This document shows positions 7,369 through 14,679 of a stretch of DNA of 15,353 bases, piece after piece. The position numbers and the translations under genes are program-made. The notes beneath the pieces were generated by a model. That model did not search any database. It had not been told where the DNA came from and saw only the letters and a program-made list of their open reading frames with translations. The stretch comes from Novosphingobium sp. (lineage in GTDB: Bacteria; Pseudomonadota; Alphaproteobacteria; Sphingomonadales; Sphingomonadaceae). Positions within the stretch are counted from its first letter, which is position 1. The number at the start of each line of letters is the position of its first letter. Where the stretch lies: positions 1 to 15,353 of the forward strand of contig JADYXV010000074.1 of assembly GCA_020853995.1 (NCBI GenBank), in the 5' to 3' direction.

Positions 7369-8262
7369 ATGACCATTCGTCCACTGCTGTTTTGCAGCAT
7401 CGCCCAAATTATCGCCCTGACCATCGCCGTCCCTGCCCTTGCAGCCCCCGAAGCTGCTGATCCGGCGGCGGGCCAGCGCTTTACCGAGCAGTGTAAGGGT
7501 AAGGAGACGTTTGACGATCCTGCCCCACCAGTGCGCATCTATGGCAACGTGTGGTATGTGGGCACCTGCAACGTCACTGTCCTTCTGCTCACTTCGCCAA
7601 AAGGGCACGTATTGGTTGATTCTGCGACAGCAGAGGCGGCACCGCAAATCATAGCCAACATTCGTACGGCAGGCTTTGACCCGAAAGACGTGCGCTGGAT
7701 CGTGTCGAGTCATGAGCATTTTGACCATGTTGGCGGACTGGCGTTGATGAAAAAGGCAACTGGCGCCAAAGTGGTTGCTCGTGACGAGGCAGCGGCCACT
7801 TTCCGCAGCGGAAAGGTTAGCCCTGCCGATCCCCAAGTGCAGGAAATTCATGGTTTTGATCCCGTGAAGCCGGACCGCGTGATGAAAGCGGGGCAAACTT
7901 TGCGCGCAGGACCGTTGCGGCTGACGATGCTGGCTACGCCCGGGCATACCGAGGGTTCGACGAGCTGGACCTGGCAAAGCTGTGCGGGGGATGATTGCCG
8001 CAAGTTCACTTACCTGGACAGTATCTCGGCCCTGCAACTGGGGACGTACCGGTTCAGCGCGAACCCTGAACGTGTGACGATGTTCCGCCAGACTTTTGAA
8101 GCGATCGATAAAATGGACTGCGGCATCGTCCTGACCCCCCACCCCGGCGTAAGCGCGATGGCGCAGCGGATGGCGGGCACAGAGCCGCTGTATGAAGAAG
8201 AAGATTGCCGCGTCATCGTGAAGTCTGCGCGTGCGCGTCTTGATACGGCATTGCTGCCATGA
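7369..8262 (+). CDS. Subclass B3-like metallo-beta-lactamase
   Basis: A 297-residue exported MBL-fold hydrolase whose closest recognisable group is the subclass B3 beta-lactamases (L1, CAU-1, THIN-B type), zinc enzymes that open the beta-lactam ring. Residues 1-25 are a signal peptide ending ALAA. The B3 zinc set is complete: His115, His117, Asp119 and His120 in SSHEHFDHVGG, His193 in TPGHTEGSTSW, and His258 in LTPHPG. Ser218 in YLDSIS matches the B3 Ser221 that replaces the Cys ligand of other subclasses. Cys251 and Cys280 match the disulfide known in L1. VRIYGNVWYVGT (55-66) is the typical B3 opening strand. The stop overlaps the prmA start (ATGA), implying co-expression. Context shows no mobile DNA, so it is probably an intrinsic chromosomal gene. 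Whether it hydrolyses beta-lactams or another substrate (for example a lactone) is not shown by sequence. Confidence 0.85.
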   Translation: MTIRPLLFCSIAQIIALTIAVPALAAPEAADPAAGQRFTEQCKGKETFDDPAPPVRIYGNVWYVGTCNVTVLLLTSPKGHVLVDSATAEAAPQIIANIRTAGFDPKDVRWIVSSHEHFDHVGGLALMKKATGAKVVARDEAAATFRSGKVSPADPQVQEIHGFDPVKPDRVMKAGQTLRAGPLRLTMLATPGHTEGSTSWTWQSCAGDDCRKFTYLDSISALQLGTYRFSANPERVTMFRQTFEAIDKMDCGIVLTPHPGVSAMAQRMAGTEPLYEEEDCRVIVKSARARLDTALLP

Positions 8263-9164
8263 GCTGGAAAGTAACCGCCTTTGCGCCGCGCGACGTGGTG
8301 CAAGCCGCTTTGGTGGCGCATGAGGACGCGTGGGATTGGGACCACGACATCGTCATTGCCGGAAGCGAGATTGCCGAGGACAAGCCTGACGACTGGCAAT
8401 TGGAAGCATGGATTGATCGCAAGCCTACCAAGGCCGACCGTGCGGCGATCAGCGCCTTGTTTGCCGGTGGTGCGCCCAAGCTATTGGTCGAAGAATTGCC
8501 CGACGAGGACTGGGTAACCCTGAGCCAACAGGGCGTAGAGCCGATCCGCGAGGGTGTTTTTTATGTTCATACACCTGATTATCCCGCGACGGATGATGCG
8601 GGCGTGCGCGACTTTGTGATCCCGGCGAGTCAGGCGTTTGGAACCGGGCAGCATGCAACGACCGCCGGGTGCCTTGCGATGTTGAGCCATATGAAAGCCA
8701 GCGGCGTGGTGGTGCGCAATCTGGCGGACATCGGCACGGGCACAGGGCTGCTGGCCTTTGCCGGGCTACATTTGTGGTCGCGCGCGCGGGCTGTGGCGAG
8801 CGACATTGATGCGGTGTGCGGGCCAGTGGTGGCCGAGAACGCGGATAACAACGGCATCCAGTTGGGCGACGGTGGCGGACAGTTGGCAATGGTGATTGCT
8901 GAAGGGATGGACCATCCACTGCTGGATGCGGCGGGGCCTTATGACCTGCTTATTGCGAACATCCTTGCGGGGCCGTTGGTTGAACTGGCGCCAGACTTTG
9001 CCGGTGCAGTGATGCCTGGCGGCAGTGTCTTGCTGGCAGGCCTGCTGGAAACGCAAGAAGCAACGGTGCGCGCGGCCTATCGTCGCGCGGGATTCCGGTT
9101 GGCGGCGCGGATGGTGCGCGGGGACTGGTCGATTCTTTGGCTGCGGCGTCGAGCTGTTCGCTGA
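8259..9164 (+). CDS. prmA: Ribosomal protein L11 methyltransferase
   Basis: A 301-residue SAM-dependent methyltransferase that trimethylates ribosomal protein L11 in the cytoplasm. The PrmA signature PASQAFGTGQHATT is at 122-135. Motif I, DIGTGTG, is at 157-163, the acidic SAM-ribose motif ASDID at 180-184, and the catalytic-loop equivalent LLIANILAGPL at 230-240. Residues 1-100 are the diverged L11-recognition domain, as usual. Length is in the family range (about 290-320). The ATG overlaps the stop of the beta-lactamase gene by 4 bases (ATGA) and has no clear ribosome site of its own, so translation is probably coupled to that gene. It converges with the CinA-like gene 55 bases downstream. 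Confidence 0.94.
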   Translation: MSWKVTAFAPRDVVQAALVAHEDAWDWDHDIVIAGSEIAEDKPDDWQLEAWIDRKPTKADRAAISALFAGGAPKLLVEELPDEDWVTLSQQGVEPIREGVFYVHTPDYPATDDAGVRDFVIPASQAFGTGQHATTAGCLAMLSHMKASGVVVRNLADIGTGTGLLAFAGLHLWSRARAVASDIDAVCGPVVAENADNNGIQLGDGGGQLAMVIAEGMDHPLLDAAGPYDLLIANILAGPLVELAPDFAGAVMPGGSVLLAGLLETQEATVRAAYRRAGFRLAARMVRGDWSILWLRRRAVR

Positions 9165-9182
9165 CGACAGTTCCAATAATGT

Positions 9183-9215
9183 AAAAAAACCTCTGCGCCA
9201 CGCAAACGCAGGGTT
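9183..9215 (-). terminator. Intrinsic terminator of the recN-ligA gene run
   Basis: On the minus strand, a 9-bp stem with one bulged base (AACCCTGCG pairing with CGCAGAGGTT, 9207-9215 with 9188-9197) and a 9-base loop, followed by seven T. It begins 5 bases after the CinA-like stop codon. A second, overlapping 8-bp hairpin (ACGCAAAC / GTTTGCGT, 9200-9207 and 9213-9220) cannot form at the same time. Confidence 0.8.
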
Positions 9216-9219
9216 TGCG

Positions 9220-9720
9220 TTATGGCTGCGCCGCCAATGTATCACGCAGAAGCGTGAGCGCGCCTGCAGTAAAGGCCTGCATATTGGCGAGGCGGTCATT
9301 ACTGCCGGTTTCGATACGGCGCGAAGCGGTGATGCCGTTCGGTCCAACGACGGCGAACGCGCTGGTGCCCGACGCCACGCCAAGCGGATGCGCACTGCCG
9401 CCACCCGCCGCGCCAGTTTCGGCAATGCCCCAATCCGCGCCAAGCCGTTCGCGGATGAGCCGGGCCTGTTCGGTGGCATAGGCTTCGGTTGCCGAGGTAA
9501 AAGCGCGCAAGGATCCCGGAGCGTGGGCCAGCGCAATCCGGCGGCCTTTCATCGAATAGATCACGCTGCCGCCGAGAAAATAGGCCGAAGCGCCGGTCAT
9601 CGCGAGCAGGCTGGCCGAAATTAAGCCACCGGTTGCTCCATCGACCACCGCTATCTTCTGACCGCGCGCCTTGAGCATGGCTCCGGCTTCGGCGGCGATT
9701 GCGGCGAGGTCTTCGAGCAT
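9220..9720 (-). CDS. CinA-family protein (PncC-like) lacking the catalytic serine motif
   Basis: A 166-residue protein of the CinA C-terminal domain family, whose active members (PncC) deamidate nicotinamide mononucleotide. The fold is recognisable: TGGLISASLLAMTGAS (30-45), a FLGGSVIYS strand (48-56), GAAGGGSAHPLGVASGT (103-119) corresponding to the usual GIAGP...KPVGTV stretch, and the C-terminal helix. The signature that is normally AESCTGG reads VDGATGG (26-32), so the catalytic Ser is Gly and the Cys is Ala. The usual GIAGPGG loop is also altered to GAAGGGS. It may therefore be a non-enzymatic or altered paralogue. ATG 9720 is chosen because GGGAG lies 7 bases before it; an in-frame start further upstream would run into the LysE gene. 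It is the last gene of the recN run, 34 bases after the LysE gene, and is followed by a terminator. Confidence 0.82.
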   Translation of the reverse strand: MLEDLAAIAAEAGAMLKARGQKIAVVDGATGGLISASLLAMTGASAYFLGGSVIYSMKGRRIALAHAPGSLRAFTSATEAYATEQARLIRERLGADWGIAETGAAGGGSAHPLGVASGTSAFAVVGPNGITASRRIETGSNDRLANMQAFTAGALTLLRDTLAAQP

Positions 9721-9754
9721 GTCATTCTCCCAACCGCCTGATGCGGCGTTATTT

Positions 9755-10381
9755 TTATGATCGGGACCCCAGCATCGCCAATCCAAAGGCGACAAACACA
9801 CCGCCCGTTATGCGGTTGAACAGCGTCCTCAGCGAAGGCCGCGTAAGCGCAGATGCAATAGAGCGCCCTCCCAGAGCATAAACGAAGAACCACGAAATTT
9901 CGGTCACGCCAAACGTCAGGATCATCACAGCGAACTGTGGCAATTCAGGCTTGGTGGAATCAATGAATTGCGGAAGGAACGCGGCGGCAAACAGCAACGC
10001 CGTGGGGTTGGATATGCCTACTGCGAATGCCATGCGGAAAATTCGCCAGTTCGAAATGGTTGGCACGCGTTGCCCGTCAACCAGATCAACGGCGGCATCT
10101 TTGGCAGTCCACGATTTGTAGCCAAGCCACAGCAAGTAGCCCGCGCCCAGCACCCGCAGGACCGTGAAAGCGCCTGGGAGCGCCGCGAGCAAGGCAGCAA
10201 GGCCAAGCGCGGAGGCCGAAAGCAGCATGACCACGGCAAGAAAGCACCCCGCCATCGCGAGTATGGAGCGGGCAAGGCCCAGTTCCACACTCCGCGTCAT
10301 CACATGGAGCATATTCGGGCCGGGTGAGCCGGAGATGAAGAACACGGTGACGACAAACAGCCACCAGGTGTGAAACGCCAT
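9755..10381 (-). CDS. LysE/RhtB-family amino acid or metabolite exporter
   Basis: A 208-residue inner-membrane transporter of the LysE superfamily, whose members export amino acids or similar small molecules. Family signs are the N-terminal helix followed by SGSPGPNMLHVMTRSVELG (17-35) and about six hydrophobic segments: roughly 5-20, 38-65, 68-88, 112-136, 145-168 and 185-203. Length agrees with RhtB relatives (about 205-210). ATG 10381 lies 6 bases after the ligA stop with no strong ribosome site of its own, so it is probably read through from ligA. The substrate cannot be deduced, and no amino acid biosynthesis genes are nearby to suggest one. Confidence 0.92.
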   Translation of the reverse strand: MAFHTWWLFVVTVFFISGSPGPNMLHVMTRSVELGLARSILAMAGCFLAVVMLLSASALGLAALLAALPGAFTVLRVLGAGYLLWLGYKSWTAKDAAVDLVDGQRVPTISNWRIFRMAFAVGISNPTALLFAAAFLPQFIDSTKPELPQFAVMILTFGVTEISWFFVYALGGRSIASALTRPSLRTLFNRITGGVFVAFGLAMLGSRS

Positions 10382-10387
10382 AGCCGT

Positions 10388-12490
10388 TCAGCCTGCGTTC
10401 TTGACGATTTCGGCCCAGGCGGCCTCGTCAATGACTTCAATCCCTAGCGCGGCAGCTTGTTTCAACTTTGATCCGGCACCGGGACCTGCAACGACGAGCC
10501 CGGTTTTGGCCGAAACCGATCCGGCAGCGCGAGCGCCAAGAGCTTCTGCTTGCGCCTTGGCTTCATCGCGGCTCATCGTTTCCAGTTTGCCGGTGAAGAC
10601 AACGATTTTTCCGGCCACTGCGCTGGTTTTGGTTTCAACGATGTAATCGGGGGGTGAGACTTCCGAAAGCAGGTCTTGCCAGACTTCGACATTGTGCGGT
10701 TCGTGGAAGAAATCGGCGAGCGCTTCGACCACGACGGGGCCAACGCCATCAATTGAGAGCAGTTCGGCGACGGCTTCCTGTTGGGATCCATTCGTGTCCA
10801 GCGAAGTCGGCGCAGCTTCATTTGCCCGTTCCGCCACGGCGCGCAGCGCGGGGAGCGTGATGAAGCGCTTCATCAGATCGCGGGCGGTTACAGCGCCGAT
10901 GTGGCGGATGCCGAGGCCGAAGAGCAGACGGGCGGCATCGGGGGAGCGCTTGGCTTCGATGGCTGCCAACAGGTTGTCCACAGACTTGTCCTTCCAGCCT
11001 TCACGCCCGACGATGTCGGCGCGGCGTTTTCGCAGCCTGAAGATGTCGGCAGGGCTGTTCAGCCAGCCAAGCTGGTAGAACTCGACGATTGTCTTCTCCC
11101 CCAGCCCTTCGATATCGAGCGCGGGGCGGCCAACGAAGTGCTTGAGGCGTTCGACGCGCTGGGCGGGGCAGATCAGGCCTGCGGTGCAGCGGACATCGAC
11201 TTCGCCTTCTTCGGCAACGGCTTCGGACGCACATTCGGGGCAATGATCCGGGAAGTGGTAAGGATCGCGAGGCTCTTCGCGGGTCAGGTTTTCGACGACT
11301 TGCGGGATGACGTCGCCTGCGCGTTGCAGCACGATGCGATCACCCACGCGCAGGCCCAGACGGCCGATTTCATCGCGGTTGTGTAGGGTGACGTTGGTAA
11401 CTGTGACGCCGCCGACGAGGACGGGTTTCAAGCGGCCGACCGGAGTGAGCTTGCCGGTGCTCCCCACCTGTATATCGATGGCTTCGAGTGTGGTTTCGGC
11501 GCGTTCGGCAGGGAACTTGTGCGCCATGCCCCAGCGCGGAGCCTTGGCTACGAAACCCAGACGCTCCTGCCAATCGAGCCGGTCGACTTTGTAGACGACG
11601 CCATCGATGTCGTAGGGCAAATCCGGGCGTTGCTGGCCGATGTTCCGGTAGTGGGCAATGAGATCTGCTGTTGTGGGGCAGCGCACGAGCAAGGGAGAGA
11701 CAGGAACGCCCCAGCGCGCGATCTTTTGCATCATCTCGTACTGGCTTGCGGCGGGCACATCACTCGCTGCGCCCCAGCCGTGGGCAAGAAAGCGCAACGG
11801 ACGGGCTGCGGTGACGGTGGCGTCTTTCTGGCGCAGTGATCCGGCGGCGGCGTTGCGCGGGTTGGCGAACAGTTTATCGCTTCTGATCTCCTGTGCAGCG
11901 TTGAGTGCCAGAAAATCAGCCTTGGCCATGTAGACCTCGCCCCGGATTTCAAAGACGGCGGGAATGTCGAACAGCCCCTCGCCTTTCAATTCCTGCGGAA
12001 TGTCCGCGATGTGGGCGACATTGGCAGTGACGTCTTCACCCACCTGTCCATCGCCGCGCGTGGCAGCGCGGACGAGTTTGGCGTTTTCATAGCGTAGCGA
12101 ACACGACAGGCCGTCAATCTTGTCCTCGGCCGTCATCACAACTTCGGCATCATCGCCAAGCGCGAGAAAGCGGCGGACGCGGGCGACGAATTCGGCAACT
12201 TCGCCATCGGTGAAGGCGTTGTCGAGACTCATCATCCGCACTTCATGCGCGACTGTGCCCAGAGGCGACGCGGCGACTTCGTAGCCGACAAGCGCGCTGG
12301 GGCTATCGGCACGGATCAGGTGTGGGAATGTGGCCTCAAGTTCAGCATTGCGGCGGACAAGCGCGTCATATTCGGCGTCCGACACCTCGGGCGTGTCTTC
12401 AGCATGATACAACCGGTTGTGCTTTGCGATCTGCTTTGCGAGCCGCATCAATTCGTTGGCTGCTTCGGCTTCGGTGATTTCGACGCTCAA
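10388..12490 (-). CDS. ligA: NAD-dependent DNA ligase
   Basis: A 700-residue essential ligase that seals nicks using NAD+. Domains in order: Ia domain (about 5-70), adenylation domain with nucleophile Lys124 in AEDKIDG and VVYKVD (298-303), OB fold (about 335-410), four-Cys zinc finger (Cys417, 420, 435, 441), helix-hairpin-helix region with LDIEGLGEKT (458-467) and FGLGIRHIG, and a C-terminal BRCT domain (about 620-700, KIVVFTGKLE). The OB-fold motif that is VGRTG in ligases I know reads VGSTG, with Ser344 (AGC) for Arg. The start is TTG 12490, overlapping the previous stop as TTGA. AGGGGG lies 6 bases before it, and the extra N-terminal residues match family length. The next ATG (codon 15) would cut into domain Ia. 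The stop lies 6 bases before the LysE start. Confidence 0.96.
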   Translation of the reverse strand: MSVEITEAEAANELMRLAKQIAKHNRLYHAEDTPEVSDAEYDALVRRNAELEATFPHLIRADSPSALVGYEVAASPLGTVAHEVRMMSLDNAFTDGEVAEFVARVRRFLALGDDAEVVMTAEDKIDGLSCSLRYENAKLVRAATRGDGQVGEDVTANVAHIADIPQELKGEGLFDIPAVFEIRGEVYMAKADFLALNAAQEIRSDKLFANPRNAAAGSLRQKDATVTAARPLRFLAHGWGAASDVPAASQYEMMQKIARWGVPVSPLLVRCPTTADLIAHYRNIGQQRPDLPYDIDGVVYKVDRLDWQERLGFVAKAPRWGMAHKFPAERAETTLEAIDIQVGSTGKLTPVGRLKPVLVGGVTVTNVTLHNRDEIGRLGLRVGDRIVLQRAGDVIPQVVENLTREEPRDPYHFPDHCPECASEAVAEEGEVDVRCTAGLICPAQRVERLKHFVGRPALDIEGLGEKTIVEFYQLGWLNSPADIFRLRKRRADIVGREGWKDKSVDNLLAAIEAKRSPDAARLLFGLGIRHIGAVTARDLMKRFITLPALRAVAERANEAAPTSLDTNGSQQEAVAELLSIDGVGPVVVEALADFFHEPHNVEVWQDLLSEVSPPDYIVETKTSAVAGKIVVFTGKLETMSRDEAKAQAEALGARAAGSVSAKTGLVVAGPGAGSKLKQAAALGIEVIDEAAWAEIVKNAG

Positions 12491-12870
12491 TGCTTGCCCC
12501 CTGCCCGCTCGACCTCTGCCCTTGCGCCAAAGCCGGCGATTATCGGGCGGGCTTTGCGGATGGCTTCTTGAACCTGAGGCAAGCCCAAGCTGGCTTTGTG
12601 CGAGGCTTCGTCTTTCCAGACTTCGGTGATCCAGATGGAATTCTCGTCCGCTTTGTCGCGCCAGATCACGTAAGACAGGTTGCCGGGCATGTCCGCGCTG
12701 CCTTCGCTAAGGTAGGCTATCAGTTCATCGCGTTTGTCGGGGGCGGACTGCATCTGGCCAATGATGGCGTAGACCTGTGCGGGATCGATTTCTTCCATCG
12801 TATGGCCCTTTGTGGCGAACAGGAGTGCGGCTGCGGCGCTGCCGATGACGGTGCGGCGATCGGGAGTCAT
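12487..12870 (-). CDS. ABM-domain (YgiN-like) protein with possible export signal
   Basis: A 127-residue protein with an antibiotic-biosynthesis-monooxygenase-type dimeric ferredoxin-like domain at about 31-120 (AQVYAIIG..., SYVIWRD, IWITEVWKDEASHKASL with His91). Small relatives such as E. coli YgiN act on quinols, but many have unknown roles. Residues 1-20 (MTPDRRTVIGSAAAALLFAT) carry a twin arginine and a short hydrophobic run, resembling a Tat signal, though no AxA cleavage site is clear. An internal in-frame ATG at 12798 (Met25) would give the bare domain. The first ATG overlaps the recN stop (ATGA) and the stop overlaps the ligA start (TTGA), so all three are probably translated in sequence. 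The role in a DNA repair operon is not evident. Confidence 0.8.
   Translation of the reverse strand: MTPDRRTVIGSAAAALLFATKGHTMEEIDPAQVYAIIGQMQSAPDKRDELIAYLSEGSADMPGNLSYVIWRDKADENSIWITEVWKDEASHKASLGLPQVQEAIRKARPIIAGFGARAEVERAGGKH
12497..12502 (-). promoter_or_regulatory. Ribosome binding site supporting the TTG start of ligA
   Basis: AGGGGG on the minus strand, 6 bases before TTG 12490, inside the end of the preceding gene. It supports TTG initiation coupled to termination of that gene. Confidence 0.6.
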
Positions 12871-14531
12871 GCTTGTTCAAGCAGGCGATCTGCCTGGGCG
12901 CGGGCTTCGGCAGTGACTTCGGCGCCAGAGAGCATGCGCGCGATTTCTTCCTTGCGAGCCGCTGCATCAAGCAGGCCGACCGAGGTTCGGGTGACGGTTC
13001 CTTGGGAGGATTTGGCGATCATATAGTGCCTGTCGCCACGCGCGGCGACTTGCGGGCTGTGGGTGACGGCGAGAAGCTGGCCGCTGGATGCCAGGCGAGC
13101 GAGGCGTTCTCCGATGGCGCTGGCAACTGCGCCACCGACACCGCGATCAATCTCGTCGAAGATGATCGTGGCGGCCCCGCCCTCTTCGGCCAGCGCCACT
13201 TTGAGTGCGAGGATCAATCGCGAAAGTTCACCACCCGATGCGATTTTGCCCAGCGGTGCAAAATCGGCTCCGGGGTTGGTGGAGATAAGAAATTCGACCG
13301 CGTCCATGCCGCCTGCCCCCCAACGATCCTCAGGCAAGCGCAAGACGGCGGTGTGAAATTTGGCCGAGTCCAGTTTCAACGGAGCGAGTTCTGCTGCAAC
13401 GGCTTTATCAAGCCGGCGCGCGGCTTCGGCGCGGATGACCGAAAGAGCTTCAGCTTTTGCCTGATAATCGAGCGCGGCTTCGCGGGCAGTGCGTTCAAGC
13501 GTGCCGATTTGTGCCTCGCCGCCTTCGATAGCATCAAGGGCTTCGCGCATTTCAATCATTTTGGCCGGCAGTTCATCGACCGTGCAATTGTGCTTGCGGG
13601 CAGCTGCGCGCAGTTCAAACAGGCGAGTTTCGATGCGATCCAGCATGGCCGGATCGTGGGCAAGTAATTCAGCCGCGCGGGCAAGCTTGTCTTCTGCCTC
13701 GCTGGCTTCGATGACAGCACGGTCGAGCGAATCCAGAGCTTCGGCCAGCATCGGGTGCTCGCTGGCGATACGATCAAGGCGGCGGGCGGCGCTACGCAAA
13801 CCCGCCAGCGCAGAATCCGAACCTTCCCAAAGGCGTTGCAGTTCAATCAGATCGCCTGAGAGGCGCTCGCCCTTTTGCATATCGGCGCGCTGCCCGGCGA
13901 GTTCGTCTTCCTCGCCCGCTTCGGGGGCAAGAGCCGCAAGTTCGGTGAGGTGGGCGAGGAGCAAGTCTTGCTCTTCAGCCGCCTTGCTGATGGCGGCGCG
14001 GGCCTGTGCCAGCGCGTCTTCTGCCTTGCGCCACTTGCCCCATGCCTGTTCGACCCCAGCAACTTCGCCGCCAGCGTAACGGTCGAGCAAGGAGCGGTGG
14101 CCGCGGGCGTTGACGAGCCCGCGATCATCATGCTGGCCGTGGAGTTCCACAAGATTGCGGGCAATATCACGCAAAAGAGCAACGCCGACGGGCTGATCGT
14201 TGATGAAGGCTTTGGAGCCGCCGTCAGCTTTTACCCGGCGTTTGACGATCAGCGGCTCGCCCGGTTCAAGATCGACTTCCGCTTCGGACAACGATGTACG
14301 GATGGGATCGGGAAGCTGTGCAAATTCAAACGTGGCGGTAACGCTTGCCTGATCTTCGCCGCCGCGCACAAGCCCGCTATCGGCGCGATCACCCAGGACA
14401 AGGCCAAGAGCGTCGAGCAGGATCGACTTGCCCGCACCTGTTTCACCGGTCAACACACCGAGGCCGCCGCTGAACGACAGGTCCAGCGCTTCGATGAGTA
14501 CGACGTTGCGGATCGATAGGCTGGTGAGCAT
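12867..14531 (-). CDS. recN: DNA repair protein RecN
   Basis: A 554-residue SMC-like ATPase that acts on DNA double-strand breaks in the cytoplasm. Walker A GETGAGKS is at 29-36, the ABC signature SGGELSR at 432-438 and Walker B TIIFDEID at 455-462. The H-loop region LLAVTHSPQVAARGD follows, and a long coiled-coil arm spans about 150-370. Length is normal for RecN (550-570). ATG 14531 begins MLTSLSIRNVVLIEALDL, the standard N-terminus; an in-frame GTG at 14570 would add 13 residues without family support. It is the first gene of the minus-strand run ending at 9220, and its stop overlaps the next start (ATGA). A near-match to the alphaproteobacterial LexA box lies 58 bases upstream, so SOS control is possible. 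Confidence 0.97.
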   Translation of the reverse strand: MLTSLSIRNVVLIEALDLSFSGGLGVLTGETGAGKSILLDALGLVLGDRADSGLVRGGEDQASVTATFEFAQLPDPIRTSLSEAEVDLEPGEPLIVKRRVKADGGSKAFINDQPVGVALLRDIARNLVELHGQHDDRGLVNARGHRSLLDRYAGGEVAGVEQAWGKWRKAEDALAQARAAISKAAEEQDLLLAHLTELAALAPEAGEEDELAGQRADMQKGERLSGDLIELQRLWEGSDSALAGLRSAARRLDRIASEHPMLAEALDSLDRAVIEASEAEDKLARAAELLAHDPAMLDRIETRLFELRAAARKHNCTVDELPAKMIEMREALDAIEGGEAQIGTLERTAREAALDYQAKAEALSVIRAEAARRLDKAVAAELAPLKLDSAKFHTAVLRLPEDRWGAGGMDAVEFLISTNPGADFAPLGKIASGGELSRLILALKVALAEEGGAATIIFDEIDRGVGGAVASAIGERLARLASSGQLLAVTHSPQVAARGDRHYMIAKSSQGTVTRTSVGLLDAAARKEEIARMLSGAEVTAEARAQADRLLEQA

Positions 14532-14588
14532 TGTGGTTGATTCTCTAGCGGCTTGTTGGCGGTTCGTCACCTGTCGATGTCATGTTAC

Positions 14589-14603
14589 GTTCTTGTCTTG
14601 TTT
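14589..14603. promoter_or_regulatory. Candidate LexA (SOS) box near recN
   Basis: GTTC, 7 bases, GTTT on the plus strand. The LexA box known in many Alphaproteobacteria is GTTC-N7-GTTC, so this is one base off. It lies 58 bases before the recN ATG and 77 bases before the divergent phosphoesterase ATG, a plausible place for control of either. Confidence 0.4.
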
Positions 14604-14679
14604 CACATGCGTGACACCCTGCCACACGGACGCAACGAGAATCCGCCATTGGGAAGCGAACTGATGAAAGGTGCGCTTC

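Noticed and set aside
6880..8142. Minus-strand open frame of 420 codons spanning sdhC and the beta-lactamase
   Set aside because: It crosses two real genes and their shared promoter region, and its composition (Arg, Ser, Cys rich) is that of a shadow frame.
12873..13667. Plus-strand open frame opposite recN
   Set aside because: Antisense to a gene with intact Walker and signature motifs; no supporting ribosome site or homology.
14548..14575. Second possible GTTC-N7 half-site pair downstream of the candidate SOS box
   Set aside because: The second half reads GTCG, two bases off, so it does not support a LexA site.
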